This document shows positions 46,500 through 57,116 of a stretch of DNA of 64,000 bases, piece after piece. Positions within the stretch are counted from its first letter, which is position 1. Each line of letters opens with the position of its first letter. Below the pieces are notes generated by a model that worked only from the letters and a program-made list of their open reading frames with translations, was not told where the DNA came from and searched no databases. A program made the position numbers and the translations under genes. Origin of the DNA: Astropecten irregularis (taxonomy: Eukaryota; Echinodermata; Asteroidea; Paxillosida; Astropectinidae); NCBI GenBank assembly GCA_963971285.1, contig OZ020260.1, forward strand, positions 9,334,798 to 9,398,797. Reading direction: 5' to 3'.

Positions 46500-47410
46500 G
46501 TTTGTAGTTGGTCACACTTTTTTCTAGTCTGATAGGAAACAGCGACCGAAATGCTTAATTTATTTTCTAGCTCAACGTGCTCCGTGAACAGGACAGTACA
46601 CAATTGGCCTCGTACAGAAATAGCCATATCAGCGATGTCTTAATTGTCGTACTACGACCGCCAGGAGCGTCGACACTGGTCCAGTGATACACGTAAAGAT
46701 ACACACACGCCAACGAGAACCGTAGAAATAGCCGAATCTATTATAGGACGGCGCACATAGTATGTTTGATTGTGCACATGGGCTGTGGAAACAGCAAAAT
46801 ACTTGAATTTTCTAGCTCGTCATGCTCAGTGCACATACATGTACACAATCGGCATAGTGCAGAAATAGCCGCATCAGCGGTCCACAAGGTTCCAAATGGT
46901 TATTTTTGACTCAAAACATGTATATACATTATAGTCTAAAAAATCAATGATAAATCTCTCGATGTCGTCATTATGACATAACTTATTTGATAGAATTAGT
47001 CTACACATGATCGTCGCTTAGTATAACTTTGATGAAGATTGAATAAGGCCATCTGTACACAAAGTGAATGGGCAAAATTAAATATTCAAAATTCAACAAA
47101 AGTTTTAATGATTTCATCATTGTGGCGCCGTGATTCTAGTATCGTCATTGCATGATGGGTGTATCCCAGAATCCCCCCAAAAGAGAAAAGTACCTGCCAA
47201 ATTGTTTGTAAGTTTTAGCTTAGTTTTTCTCTCTCTAATTTCTGCTTAGAAAAACCCCATGTTACTCAATGGTGAAAAGAAAAAAAGAGAGAGAAGAATC
47301 TTAAAGAAAGCAATAGCTGTTTCTGGCCGGTGTCCGAAACAGCTAACAAAGGATAGTTGTACTGTTGAAGTTATTGGAAATTTAATCCAATGAACAAACA
47401 AAGACAATTT
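46500..47410. other. Interval without recognised features
   Basis: No gene, RNA or transposon end seen. Confidence 0.45.
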
Positions 47411-47414
47411 CAAA

Positions 47415-47554
47415 TGGGAGACTTTGGAGAACCGGTCTTCAAGTCATCAGCGCACGCGCACGCAATTATGAGCATAAGCGCGTTGTTTTGCGCCTGCGCT
47501 ATTGTGCGTGCGCGTGCGCTGTTGACTTGAAGACCGGTTCTCAAAAGTCTCCCA
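47415..47554. mobile_element. Palindromic MITE family H, copy 2
   Basis: The element runs from TGGGAGACTTTGGAGAACCG to its inverted partner CGGTTCTCAAAAGTCTCCCA, 140 bp in all. The arms include GTCTTCAAGTCA and GCGCACGCGCACGC, so nearly the whole element can fold into one hairpin with alternating purine-pyrimidine arms. Confidence 0.87.
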
Positions 47555-47655
47555 TACACGGGTTTACACTTCTAAAAGTGCGCATGCGTGGAAGTGCCTC
47601 GTTTCGAAGTCGCGATCAAAATCTAAGATGGCCGCCATGGTGTAAACCCGTGTAT
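47554..47655. repeat. Nested inverted repeat with 16-bp perfect arms
   Basis: ATACACGGGTTTACAC (47554-47569) and GTGTAAACCCGTGTAT (47640-47655) are perfect inverted repeats directly beside the family H element. A further AAAGTCTCCCA at about 47795-47805 suggests a second H end beyond it. Confidence 0.8.
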
Positions 47656-47805
47656 TGCCAAAAAAAGGGCATAACATCTTGGCATTTGGGACTTTTGAGA
47701 TGTTGGCGGCAGCAGACTGAAGTCTCGTTTATGCTAGCTCTGAGCATACGCGCGTTGTTGGGCGCTTGCGCTATCAAGTTGAAGACCCAGCTCCAAAGTC
47801 TCCCA

Positions 47806-48191
47806 TTAAAGGTTTATTGTAATCAAATTTGGGAAAGGGATGAAAGTGCTTTAAAATTATTGCTTAATACATAATTAATTACTATATAAATTCATATTTT
47901 ATGTAAATGCTTAATTTTGACAAACAAATTACAAAATCAGTACATGTATGCCCCACCCCCAAAAGAACTAGTCTAAATTCGCACCACAGTATACTGCGTG
48001 GTATTCTGCATGTGACGTAATCAAGGTAGTTTCGTCGCGAAAAGTGGGGTGCTTGATTCGATTATGGGACTAAAATACCTCCTTTTTGACATACAATATT
48101 TTTTAGCAGAAAGAATGATAGACAGGTTGAGTTTTATAACAACACAGATGTATTTAAAATAATATGAGTTTTGATAACAGTAAACCTTTAA
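47806..48191. mobile_element. MITE family D, copy 1 (TTAAAGG ends)
   Basis: Left end TTAAAGGTTTATTGTAATCA; right end, inverted, TTAAAGGTTTACTGTTATCA. TTAA at both edges. The interior matches 62640-63036 (AATCAGTACATGTATGCCCC, AATACCTCCTTTTTGACATA). Non-coding. Confidence 0.85.
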
Positions 48192-48655
48192 GGGCGCAAT
48201 TATAACACTTGCCCCGGGTGCCGTTTTCCCTAGATAGTCACTACCGTATCCCTTTACAAACAGTTTTTTTCACGAAATGGTCGTCGAACATTATTGTTTT
48301 AAATATGCATGAATTAGCCAAATCGTGTCTCAACCTTGGGAAAAATGGCTACAAAAAAGCATGAAGCTTGAAGGAAACAAGAGAACATCAGTTCTTTTTT
48401 TGGAAATACGCACTTGTAATGGTTAGTACATGTTCGTGTTTTGCAAACACGTTTCCGTTAGAGGTTTTTTGATTTTTTTTTCACACATGCGTAAAATCGA
48501 AAGAAAAAGTGCAGTCGACCCCACTCCTATTTGGCTGATGGGGAAATCTGTCTAATTTCCGTAAGATTTGTTGAGCAACATCATCGTATGCGTTGTATTG
48601 ACCAAAACTGTCAAATTTTATTGAGAGCCGATACAACCCGAACCGATGTGAACCG
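48192..48655. other. Interval without recognised features
   Basis: No coding or repeat signal identified. Confidence 0.45.
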
Positions 48656-48774
48656 AGCCCAGCCCAGCCCAGCCCAGCCCAGCCCAGCCCAGCCCAGCCC
48701 AGCCCAGCCCAGCCCAGCCCAGCCCAGCCCAGCCCAGCCCAGCCCAGCCCAGCCCAGCCCAGCCCAGCCCAGCC
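48656..48774. repeat. (AGCCC)23 pentanucleotide array
   Basis: Twenty-three perfect AGCCC units plus AGCC. The absence of any substitution points to recent expansion. The open frames across it in both directions are repeat by-products. Confidence 0.97.
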
Positions 48775-50950
48775 AAAAACATTTTGCATGGTTATTGTCT
48801 GATGCAGATTTCGGCGAATAAATAAATTGAATACTCCACTTAATAGCTTGAAAAGTTTAACACTCAGAAGTTAATTACTCCCCGATAGATCTATTCGGCG
48901 TAAAAGTGTCCATGCGTTATTATATCGTAAGAATGATGAACCCGCAGAAGTTGCACACCAGCACACTAGTGGAAATATTACGTCATTCCTGTCATGTGTC
49001 TGCATTAAATGATACCTCATATTTGAAGCGACATTTCGAAACCAAGTGATTATACATTTTGCATTTTGCGTAGTTTTTTCTGTCAACATGCACAAGTATA
49101 ACATTACGAATAGCTTGATGAGGAAATCGCAATCATCAACAAAACTTTCAAAAACCCAACTTTGCAAAGTAACAACCAGGAATTGAATCTTTTTTCATAG
49201 AAAAAAACATTACCAGGTCATCTATTGTAATCGGAAACCAGTTATGACATGTTTAAGTGTGTAATGACGAGAACAAAACAAGTGTAAAAGGATGTTGGCC
49301 CGCCCACTTAAACCACCCTCTGCACTTTTTGGCGCCATTATTGTCCTATACCTGACGATGCCAAAGCACACAAGACAAGTGATCCTGTGACTTGGACCTG
49401 ACATCAGGTTTTGACATCAATTTACGCTGGTTATAAGCAACGAGCTTGGCAATGCATTCCCCTTAAGTCGACCAGTTCTCTCTCGAGTATCTCCACTTAC
49501 AGAACAAGGACTCATATTCAGGGGCAACATCACCCTGTGCGATGCTCTTGTGTCTATTCCCTTGGTAGAGCAAAGTGTGGGCGGATCGTTTGCTGTGTGA
49601 TAAAGAAGACGAAATATGTGAACTATCCATAAGTGTCTTCGCCTTGAATTCTTGGCTCAATTAACACTTTGCAATAAATAACCATGTTGTGCATTTACCT
49701 TTGAAATCGGAGACCACAAATTGATTACAAGTGGAAGGCTAGAAACCATTTAGCAGTCATTTTACTATCTCCATGTAAAATCATTTTAAATAATGTCCAA
49801 ATTATAGGGATGGGAAGGGAACTTATATTTGTACATACAAAATACTGAGTGATAATATAATCTATTCCTTAGCCTTTTTCATCTCACTATACTAATTCCA
49901 CACTACTAGAATATGAATTTGTGGAACGAAATGAAAATATAACATTACAAAGAATTCACTCATTTCATTTGAATTTTTCTTCAAGAATAGTCTTTTCAGA
50001 AAACGAAAATCAGTTCAAGGACTTATCAATAATAGGTAAAGGTTGGCTACTTCTACTCTGTTTGTTTCAGTCGATAGTATCGACAAAACGTTACTATATC
50101 GTTGTGGCCGAGGGTAACATTAATTTGGGTCTTAATAGTCATTCTCAATATAACCATTGATTGTGCTGATATTCGTTCAAGAGAGTCAAAATCCGAGTTG
50201 AACAAAGCCAGCACTACATGTATTCGATACTTCGTGGATGGTTAATAATACAAGGCGAATAGAACAATTACAGGGCCCCACTGCCACTGCTTCCATATCC
50301 AACCACTCTCTGCGAGAACTTTGTGCCCACGAGCAAATATGTCGGTTTTAACCGATGTGAGGATGGAGAACAATTGACCAAATGTGAATAATAATTAACG
50401 TGTCCCACGTGTATATATGAGTGGTTGTTTATGGGATTGTGTTGAAAGCAGAGTGTACACATTGTCAACATTTTCGGTAACAAACTTGATAACATGTTGA
50501 CCAGGTAGCTTGTTGCTGAAAATGTTGTCATTGTAAACAGAGCAAAACGAGTTGGGTAACATGGAAATACATTTATTTCGCCGACATGTTGCCCACATCA
50601 ACCAATCAGAAGTAGGCTCCAGGGCACTTGACCTAGTGTGATCATGTGATTTGAACAAGATGGCAGCTACGGAGGGGTCTAAAGACTATGAGAAAAAACC
50701 TTATAGAGTTATGGGTAACACGTACCACTTTGTTAGATGTCACATGCAAACACACACACACACCCACACACAAAGCTGCAATGCAAGATATTGCAACTAA
50801 ATTGGACAATTAGCCATCCAAATGCTCATTCCCTGTGTAATGTAGTACACAGTGTGTTGCCCTACCTGGGCAATATACCGAGATTGTTACCGAAAATGTT
50901 GACAGTAGGCACGTTCTCACACACCAAAAAGCGCGACTATTTGCAAAAAG
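48775..50950. other. Intergenic stretch without recognised genes
   Basis: Mostly AT-rich. Open frames up to 98 codons (48871-49167 minus) show no motif. A short (CA)n run lies at 50749-50773. Confidence 0.5.
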
Positions 50951-50954
50951 ACGC

Positions 50955-50998
50955 ACTATTAGTGCGATTTGGAGTGCGCTCCAAATCGCACTAATAGT
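50955..50998. repeat. Perfect 20-bp-stem hairpin
   Basis: ACTATTAGTGCGATTTGGAG (50955-50974) and its exact complement (50979-50998) are separated by four bases, TGCG. No terminator or RNA gene context is visible. Confidence 0.93.
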
Positions 50999-51339
50999 TT
51001 TAAAATTTCAGTCCCATACGGATGCCCACAAATATCCCATTTACACTAAAATTATAAAACATATACTTAATAAATTCACGTAAATGACTTCTCTTAGCTC
51101 CTGTAAAATGTTTTCATTGTGTGACACATGGCCTTGCAGCATGGTACGCCAGATGGATTACAATTTACGCAATTTTGAGAATCTTAATTTTTGGGAGCTT
51201 GCGGGCTGAGAGAAACATCATCAAAAAAGACTCTCTTTCTGTGTTCAGTGTGAAATAAATATTTTTTCTCATGTCAAGTAATTTACTAATTATAATTCTA
51301 TTAAATAAAGCGAGGATTGTTGAGTGTTGAACATCCTCT

Positions 51340-51703
51340 TTAAAGGTAGTATCATACTTTGGTTTTTGTCAAAGAAATACAGATTCATGTGCACAAATAT
51401 AAAGGAAGATACAGTCACAGTCATTTTTGAAAATTTCAGTACCATACGGTGCCAACGTTTTGAGAAAATTGTGAAAAACGGCCACAGTATTTCCTAAGTC
51501 TTTTTTGTCTTTTATTTTTGATCTTTTAAAAGATCAAAAAGATTTCCGGTCGTTGGTTTACTAATTTCTGGAGAAATACACCATTTCAGGCGGAAAATTT
51601 TTTTACGGTAGGTTTCTACTATATCATGTTCATACCCTAAAGGTACGTAAATCTGTGAACATTTCTGTTTTGGTGTCTTACCAAAGTATGATACTACCTT
51701 TAA
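51340..51703. mobile_element. MITE family A, copy 5 (full length)
   Basis: The termini are TTAAAGGTAGTATCATACTT and inverted. The central palindrome GATCTTTTAAAAGATC is present. 364 bp with TTAA edges; the right TTAA is shared with the family B element that follows. Confidence 0.9.
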
Positions 51704-52065
51704 AGGTATACTACAGGATTGGTATAACATACAAAAAGCAGAAATATTCACATATTTACGTATAACTTTCAGGATATGAAGATGGTGCTAGTAGAAACAT
51801 ATACGGTTAAAATATTTCACCATGAAATGGTGTATTTATCCAGAAAATAGTAAAACAAAGACCGAAAACGGTTCAAGTGATCTTTTGCCGACATCAAAAC
51901 CATTCTTTATGTTTTATAAGAAAATTTAATTAGTTTTTCGCTATTTTCGCGTGACCCAGATGTCCGATTGAGCTCAAATTTCAACAGGTTTATTATATTA
52001 TGTACGTATTTGATCAGGCAAAGTGCTATTCTGTGACCTTTACCAATCAAGTATTGTACCTTTAA
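51700..52065. mobile_element. MITE family B, copy 5
   Basis: Left end TTAAAGGTATACTACAGGAT; right end, inverted, TTAAAGGTACAATACTTGAT. The interior has GAAGATGGTGCTAGTAGAAA and GTCCGATTGAGCTCAAATTT. It directly abuts family A copy 5. Confidence 0.87.
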
Positions 52066-52103
52066 GTATTGATACCCAAATCCTCCCTTTTCCCCTTGTA
52101 ATT

Positions 52104-52471
52104 ATTGGGGCATAGGTGGCAAAGTGCGTTAGGCACTCGCCTCTCACAAAGTGGCCCGGGTTCGAACCCGGCTTGGGTCATATGTGAGTAGAGTTGTGCG
52201 TTTGGTTCTCTCCAATGCTTCGAGGGTTTTTCTCCGGGTTCTCCGGTTTTCCTCCCTCCACAAAAACCAAACACTTTCGATCTTAAGCTGTGCCTTCGTG
52301 ATCATATATTGGTTGATGTGGCTAGCTGCCAAAGGGCGCCCATGAAAGCCTGCTTCTCGGTCACGTGTAGCACCATCCTTCATAATTCATATTGTAATTG
52401 CTGGGAACCTCTGGAAAACAGGAGCAGGTAAACCCAGGGTAAACAAGAAATAAATAAATAAATAAATAAAG
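52104..52471 (+). mobile_element. tRNA-derived SINE with (AAAT)n tail
   Basis: The head reads like a tRNA: A-box-like GTGGCAAAGTGCGTTAGG and the B box GGGTTCGAACCC. A body follows with the TTTTTCTCCGGGTTCTCCGG stretch, which resembles a conserved core seen in several animal SINEs. It ends in a tail of AAAT units. The head probably carries the RNA polymerase III promoter. The order head-core-tail fixes the plus strand. Confidence 0.8.
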
Positions 52472-53085
52472 TAATTCGACATGACTCTCACTATCTTTCC
52501 CTGCAGTAGATCCTACCATTGCCACAAAACCACCGCAAATGATAGGAAAACACTAATTAAACTGGCCTAATTAAGCAGTTAGCCTGGAAAGTTTGGCCAT
52601 TATTCCGTCATCTAAGAAATAAACCACGATCAGCTTGGAAAATACAGCGCAATTATTATAGGCCTGGTCAATATTGCACCCGTTCGATACCAATCTTGAC
52701 CTCGGAAACCTCATAATCGGCGGCCAATGGCGATGTGTATCCTCAGGTGAATCGAAGCTTATACCTTTTTTTGTTCAACGGATCGTTCGACCGTCTCTCT
52801 TTACCCAAGTGCCACTACCACTAATGCACCGTGCTTCCTGACTGTAAATGATATTTGATTAGAACTATTGACGTCTTGAATATCATGAGGATTGACCGCG
52901 TACACACGGCAAAAAATCGGATTCAATCGGTGCAATGAATGCAGTAATTCTAGTACTGTATCGTACACCTCAACTGCAAGAGTATACATGTACGTTGCAG
53001 TTTGGTAGGATTTAATAAACGTTTTTTAAAACAAAAGAAAACACTTGCAAAACAATGCAAAGTTGACCCAATCCATTCCCAATCG
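52472..53085. other. Interval without recognised features
   Basis: No gene, tRNA or transposon end recognised. Confidence 0.45.
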
Positions 53086-53087
53086 AT

Positions 53088-53356
53088 GTGGGGTTCTGTG
53101 GCCTAGTGGTCTGGCGTGTCGAACCCAAAGTCTTGTGGTCAATCTACAGATTGGGTACCTGCGAGGGTAGTGATGGCTTTGTGGTTTGATTAGCCTCTGT
53201 GCACTGAATACGGTAGCCAGGGCTGTATGCTCCCCAGGGAGTTGAGATGGTTTCAGGAATGTAAATTTTGGCCCGATGAACAGGGATAATAATAATGTAC
53301 AGCGCTTCGATCTTCTTGGAAAGGCGCTTTATAAATGCCCGAAATTATTATTTTTA
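53088..53356 (+). mobile_element. tRNA-derived SINE, second family
   Basis: The A-box-like TGTGGCCTAGTGGTCTGG is followed by the B-box-like GTCGAACCC. The body ends in AGGCGCTTTATAAATGCCCG and an (ATT)n-type tail. The tail runs directly into the pentamer array. CGCTTTATAAATG with ATT repeats resembles the inverted start of the repeat at 20286. Confidence 0.7.
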
Positions 53357-53365
53357 TTATTAATC

Positions 53366-54251
53366 CCAGCCGATCCAAGCCGAGCCGATCCAAGCCGAGC
53401 CGATCCAAGCCAAGCCAAGCCAAGCCAAGCCAAGCCAAGCCAAGCCAAGCCAAGCCAAGCCAAGCCCAGCCAAGCCCAGCCCAGCCCAGCCAAGCCAAGC
53501 CAAGCCAAGCCAAGCCAAGCCAAGCCAAGCCAAGCCAAGCCAAGCCAAGCCAAGCCAAGCCCAGCCCAGCCAAGCCCAGCCAAGCCAAGCCAAGCCAAGC
53601 CAAGCCAAGCCAAGCCAAGCCAAGCCAAGCCAAGCCAAGCCAACCAAACCAAACCAAACCAAACCAAACCAAACCAAACCAAACCAAACCAAACCAAACC
53701 AAACCAAACCAAACCAAACCAAACCAAACCAAACCAAACCAAACCAAACCAAACCAAACCAAACCAAACCAATCCGAAACAAACCAAACCAATCCAACCC
53801 AACTCAACCAACCCAACCCAAACCAACCCAATCCTAACCAAACCAACCCAACCCAACCAAACCCAAACCAACCCAACCCAATCCAAACCAACCCAATCCT
53901 TACCAAACCAACCCAACCCAACCCAAACCAACCCAACCCAACCCAACCCAAACCAAACCAACCCAACCCAACCCAACCCAACCCAACCCAAACCAAACCA
54001 AACCAACCCAACCCAATCCAAACCAACCCAATCCAATCCAAACCAACCCAAACCAAACCAAACCAAACCAACCCAAACCAAACCAAACCAAACCAAACCA
54101 AACCAAACCAAACCAAACCAAACCAAACCAAACCAAACCAAACCAAACCAACCCAACCCAAATCAAGCCAAACCAAACCAAACCAAACCAAACCAAACCA
54201 AACCAAACCAAACCAACCCAACCCAAATCAAACCAAACCAAACCAAACCAA
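53366..54251. repeat. Mixed pentanucleotide array (AGCCA, AACCA, AACCC)
   Basis: There are four zones: mostly AGCCA with AGCCC interspersed (about 53391-53640), pure AACCA (53641-53770), mixed AACCA/AACCC with occasional ATCCA (53771-54060), and mostly AACCA again (54061-54251). The period stays 5 bp while single positions change. Open frames of 300-380 codons on both strands result from the stop-free unit. Confidence 0.95.
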
Positions 54252-54266
54252 GCTATAAGCAGCATA

Positions 54267-54793
54267 TACAGTGTGTCCCCCAAAAACGATACCGATTTTC
54301 AAAAAATTATGAAAAGAAATTGTATGTTTGTAGGTATTTGATTTTTAGCCTAACGCATTCAATATCTCCAAGGCCATGTTCTGATGAAATTTCAAGGCAA
54401 TCCTTTCATGCATCACTGAGCAATTACTGATTGTCTGAAAAAGTCTATTTTGCTACCAATACAATTGAGTGCCAATGGTGGTCATCTTAACATTCTTATA
54501 TTAGTTGTGATCTGTAAATCTCCCCTCATTGTGGCCGCCCACATTCACAGACTACACACAGATCACCACTAAGATGACCACAACTGTCACTCATTTGTAA
54601 TGGTAGCAAAATGGACTTTTCAAGACAATCAGTAATTGCTCAGTAATGCATGAATGGATTGCATTGAAATTAGGTCAGAATTTACCAAGTGAAAAAGTGA
54701 ATGCAATAGGCTAAAAATCAAATAGCTGAATACATACAACTTCTTCTCACATTTTTTTGAAAATGGGTATCGGTTTTTTGGGGACACACTGTA
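54267..54793. mobile_element. Mariner-like foldback element
   Basis: A 523-bp element flanked by TA. Its ends are CAGTGTGTCCCCCAAAAACG and, inverted, CAGTGTGTCCCCAAAAAACC. The arms stay complementary with mismatches for about 240 bp on each side, so almost the whole element is an inverted repeat. The TA duplication and CAGTGTG end fit the Tc1/mariner group. No transposase. Confidence 0.87.
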
Positions 54794-55980
54794 GATGCTA
54801 TAACCAGCATTAGATGTACAACGGGTATTGCGGGTAGGTGTTCATCAAACTGACTACATATAATCGGGAGATATGTGTTGATTCCTGAGAAGAATGGAAT
54901 CGAAAACATTGACTGTCTCCTTACCGCCTCTGTTGCATTTGATGCTCTTCTTGCATATTCATATATCAATCATAAATTGTCTTCCCGACCAGCTGAGATC
55001 ATTTTCACCAATCTCACATTTCGTCGTCGTCTCGTCGTCCTCTCGTTGGAGGAAGTTTTTAAAATCTAATTTGCCAAACATCGTTTTGCAATTTGTCTGC
55101 AGCATACCTACCATGGATCAAAGAGGTTTGAGCATTTTACTGACACAGCTAGGCGAGGGAAATGTATCGCTGAAAAGGTCCAACTGAAAAGCTCATTCAT
55201 CGAGTATGAATTTGTCGGTCCCTGCTGTCGGTGTTTGCACTTTTGTCGTGAGAACCAATTCATTAGGCATGGACTGTGAACCCCCTCAATGGAAAAGTTA
55301 CACCTATCGGGAACAATACAACTTATTATGTTTTCGTGCTTAAAGTCCCAACAGTGAACTCAATACTTTATTTGTAAGCAATGTTTGCCTGTCGAAAACC
55401 TTTTTATTTATCTGTCTTCCCCCTTTTTTATTTATCTGTCTTCCCCCTTATAAGCCTATTGTCTAAATGATTAATGAATTACATTTTACAAGTTCAAATA
55501 AATACTTCTAGCAAAATGAACAGGACTGCAAATCCTCATCACTCATTAATTTCCCATCTATATAAACCAGGTGCATTTAAGAGGATTGTCTAACACCAAA
55601 TGTTTTTTTTCCGTGGAGGCCTCCATGAGCCCGAAACCGTATCCACGTCCAGTCTAATCATACACGATACATGTATGCATCCAAGCGGAGTGCATATTAT
55701 GCCAAGGGTCACTGTCAAGGACATCCCCAAACAACATAAGAAATCATAACGTCACAAGATAATATCATAAAATATACAAAGCCGAAGCTTCTTGTGACAT
55801 TGAGGTGACGCCAATGAAGTGAGGGCGTTTAGGAAGCTAACCCCTGTTTCAAACAGGCGTTCCATGCAGCGTCGCGCCGAACCATGCAGTTGAAAGCCAA
55901 GTAAATCTCGTCAGTTAGACAGTTACATATTTCCATTTTGTTAAATTTCTTTTCAGATGTATTCATTGTTCTTCATACAT
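54794..55980. other. Intergenic stretch without recognised genes
   Basis: Overlapping frames at 54875-55187 show no recognisable domain. A short tandem duplication (TTTTATTTATCTGTCTTCCC twice) lies near 55402-55448. Confidence 0.5.
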
Positions 55981-55982
55981 TA

Positions 55983-56321
55983 TTAAAGGTAGTATATCAT
56001 ACTCTGGTAAGACATCAAAACAGAAATGTTCACAGATTTACGTATAACTTTCAGGGTATGAAGATGGTGGTGGTAGAAACATACTGTTAAAATGTTTCCG
56101 CCTGAAATGGTGTATTTATCCAGAAACTAGTAAAACAACGACCGTAAATCTTTATGATCTTTTAAAAGATAAAAAAAATAAGAGAGAAAAGACGTAAGAA
56201 ATACTGTGGCCTTTTTTCACTGTTTTCTCAAAACGTGGGCACGTTTGGGACTGAAATTTTCACAGATGACTGTTACTGTATCTTCCTTGATATTTGTTCC
56301 CATGAATCTGTACTTCTTTGA
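55983..56321. mobile_element. MITE family A, copy 6 (right end lost)
   Basis: It starts TTAAAGGTAGTATATCATAC and keeps the interior up to GAATCTGTACTTCTTTGAC, then breaks off before the terminal CCAAAGTATG segment. Confidence 0.8.
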
Positions 56322-56761
56322 CCCATGATTCCCGCACTTTCTCCTTGCTGTCAATGTCTTGTTGAGTTTGATGAGGAAGGTTGATGATTTCACTGCTGCT
56401 GGTCGGAATGCAGAACAAAACTAAGTGCATAATAAATAAATAAATTATTCATTAATTATTAACTTTGACCCATTATTATTGCATACAAGAGAACTTCAGT
56501 AGTACCCCATCCATCTAAACAATGGAACCAATTGTCAGATAAGGAAAACAAATTCTTTAAAATTCCCTCTATTCCGGAAAATCGGAAAGCTACAATATTA
56601 TATTGCCTTAAGCTTAAAATAGACTGTTCATGAATCGTTTTAGTTCTCATTTATTTTCATTATCTACATGTTATAAATGCTCTTCCCACGGAGGAAACTA
56701 GTCTATTTTAATTATTTTAAAAGGAAAACGGGAGTAAAAGAGAAAGGAATAGGATCACACT

Positions 56762-57116
56762 TTAACGGGGTAGTATCATACTTTGGTAAGAGACCAAAAC
56801 AGAAATGTTCACAGATTTACGTATTACTTTCAGAGTATGAAGATGATGCTAGTAGAAACCTACCGTTACCGAAATATTTCTGCCTGAAATGGTGTACTTA
56901 TCCAGAAATTAGTAAAACAACCACCGAAAATCTTTTAAAAGATCAAAAATAAAAGAGAAAGACTTAAGAAATACTGTGGCCGTTTTGCACTGTTTTCTCA
57001 AAACGTGGGCAACGTATGGGACTGAAATTTTCACAGATGACTGTAACTGTATCTTCCTTGATATTTTTGCCCATGAATCTGTATTTCTTTGACAAAAACA
57101 ATAATACTACCTTTAA
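56762..57116. mobile_element. MITE family A, copy 7
   Basis: It starts TTAACGGGGTAGTATCATAC and ends AATAATACTACCTTTAA. The interior AAATCTTTTAAAAGATC palindrome and GATGACTGTAACTGTATCTT are present. It has the same orientation as copy 6, 440 bp away. Confidence 0.85.

Noticed and set aside
47488-47874. 128-codon plus-strand frame
   Set aside because: It crosses the right half of a palindromic MITE, a second inverted repeat and the left end of a family D MITE, so it is not a single gene.
48481-48821. AGCCC-array frames (GLGWA and PSPAQ repeats)
   Set aside because: Simple pentanucleotide repeat translated; no protein family.
52104-52180. Functional tRNA gene
   Set aside because: A and B boxes are present, but the anticodon arm and acceptor stem do not fold well, and a SINE core and tail follow.
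53253-54430. Open frames of 275-384 codons on both strands (KPNQT and GLVWF repeats)
   Set aside because: They lie wholly inside the pentamer array; a stop-free 5-bp unit opens frames on both strands. No start context, domain or splice sites.
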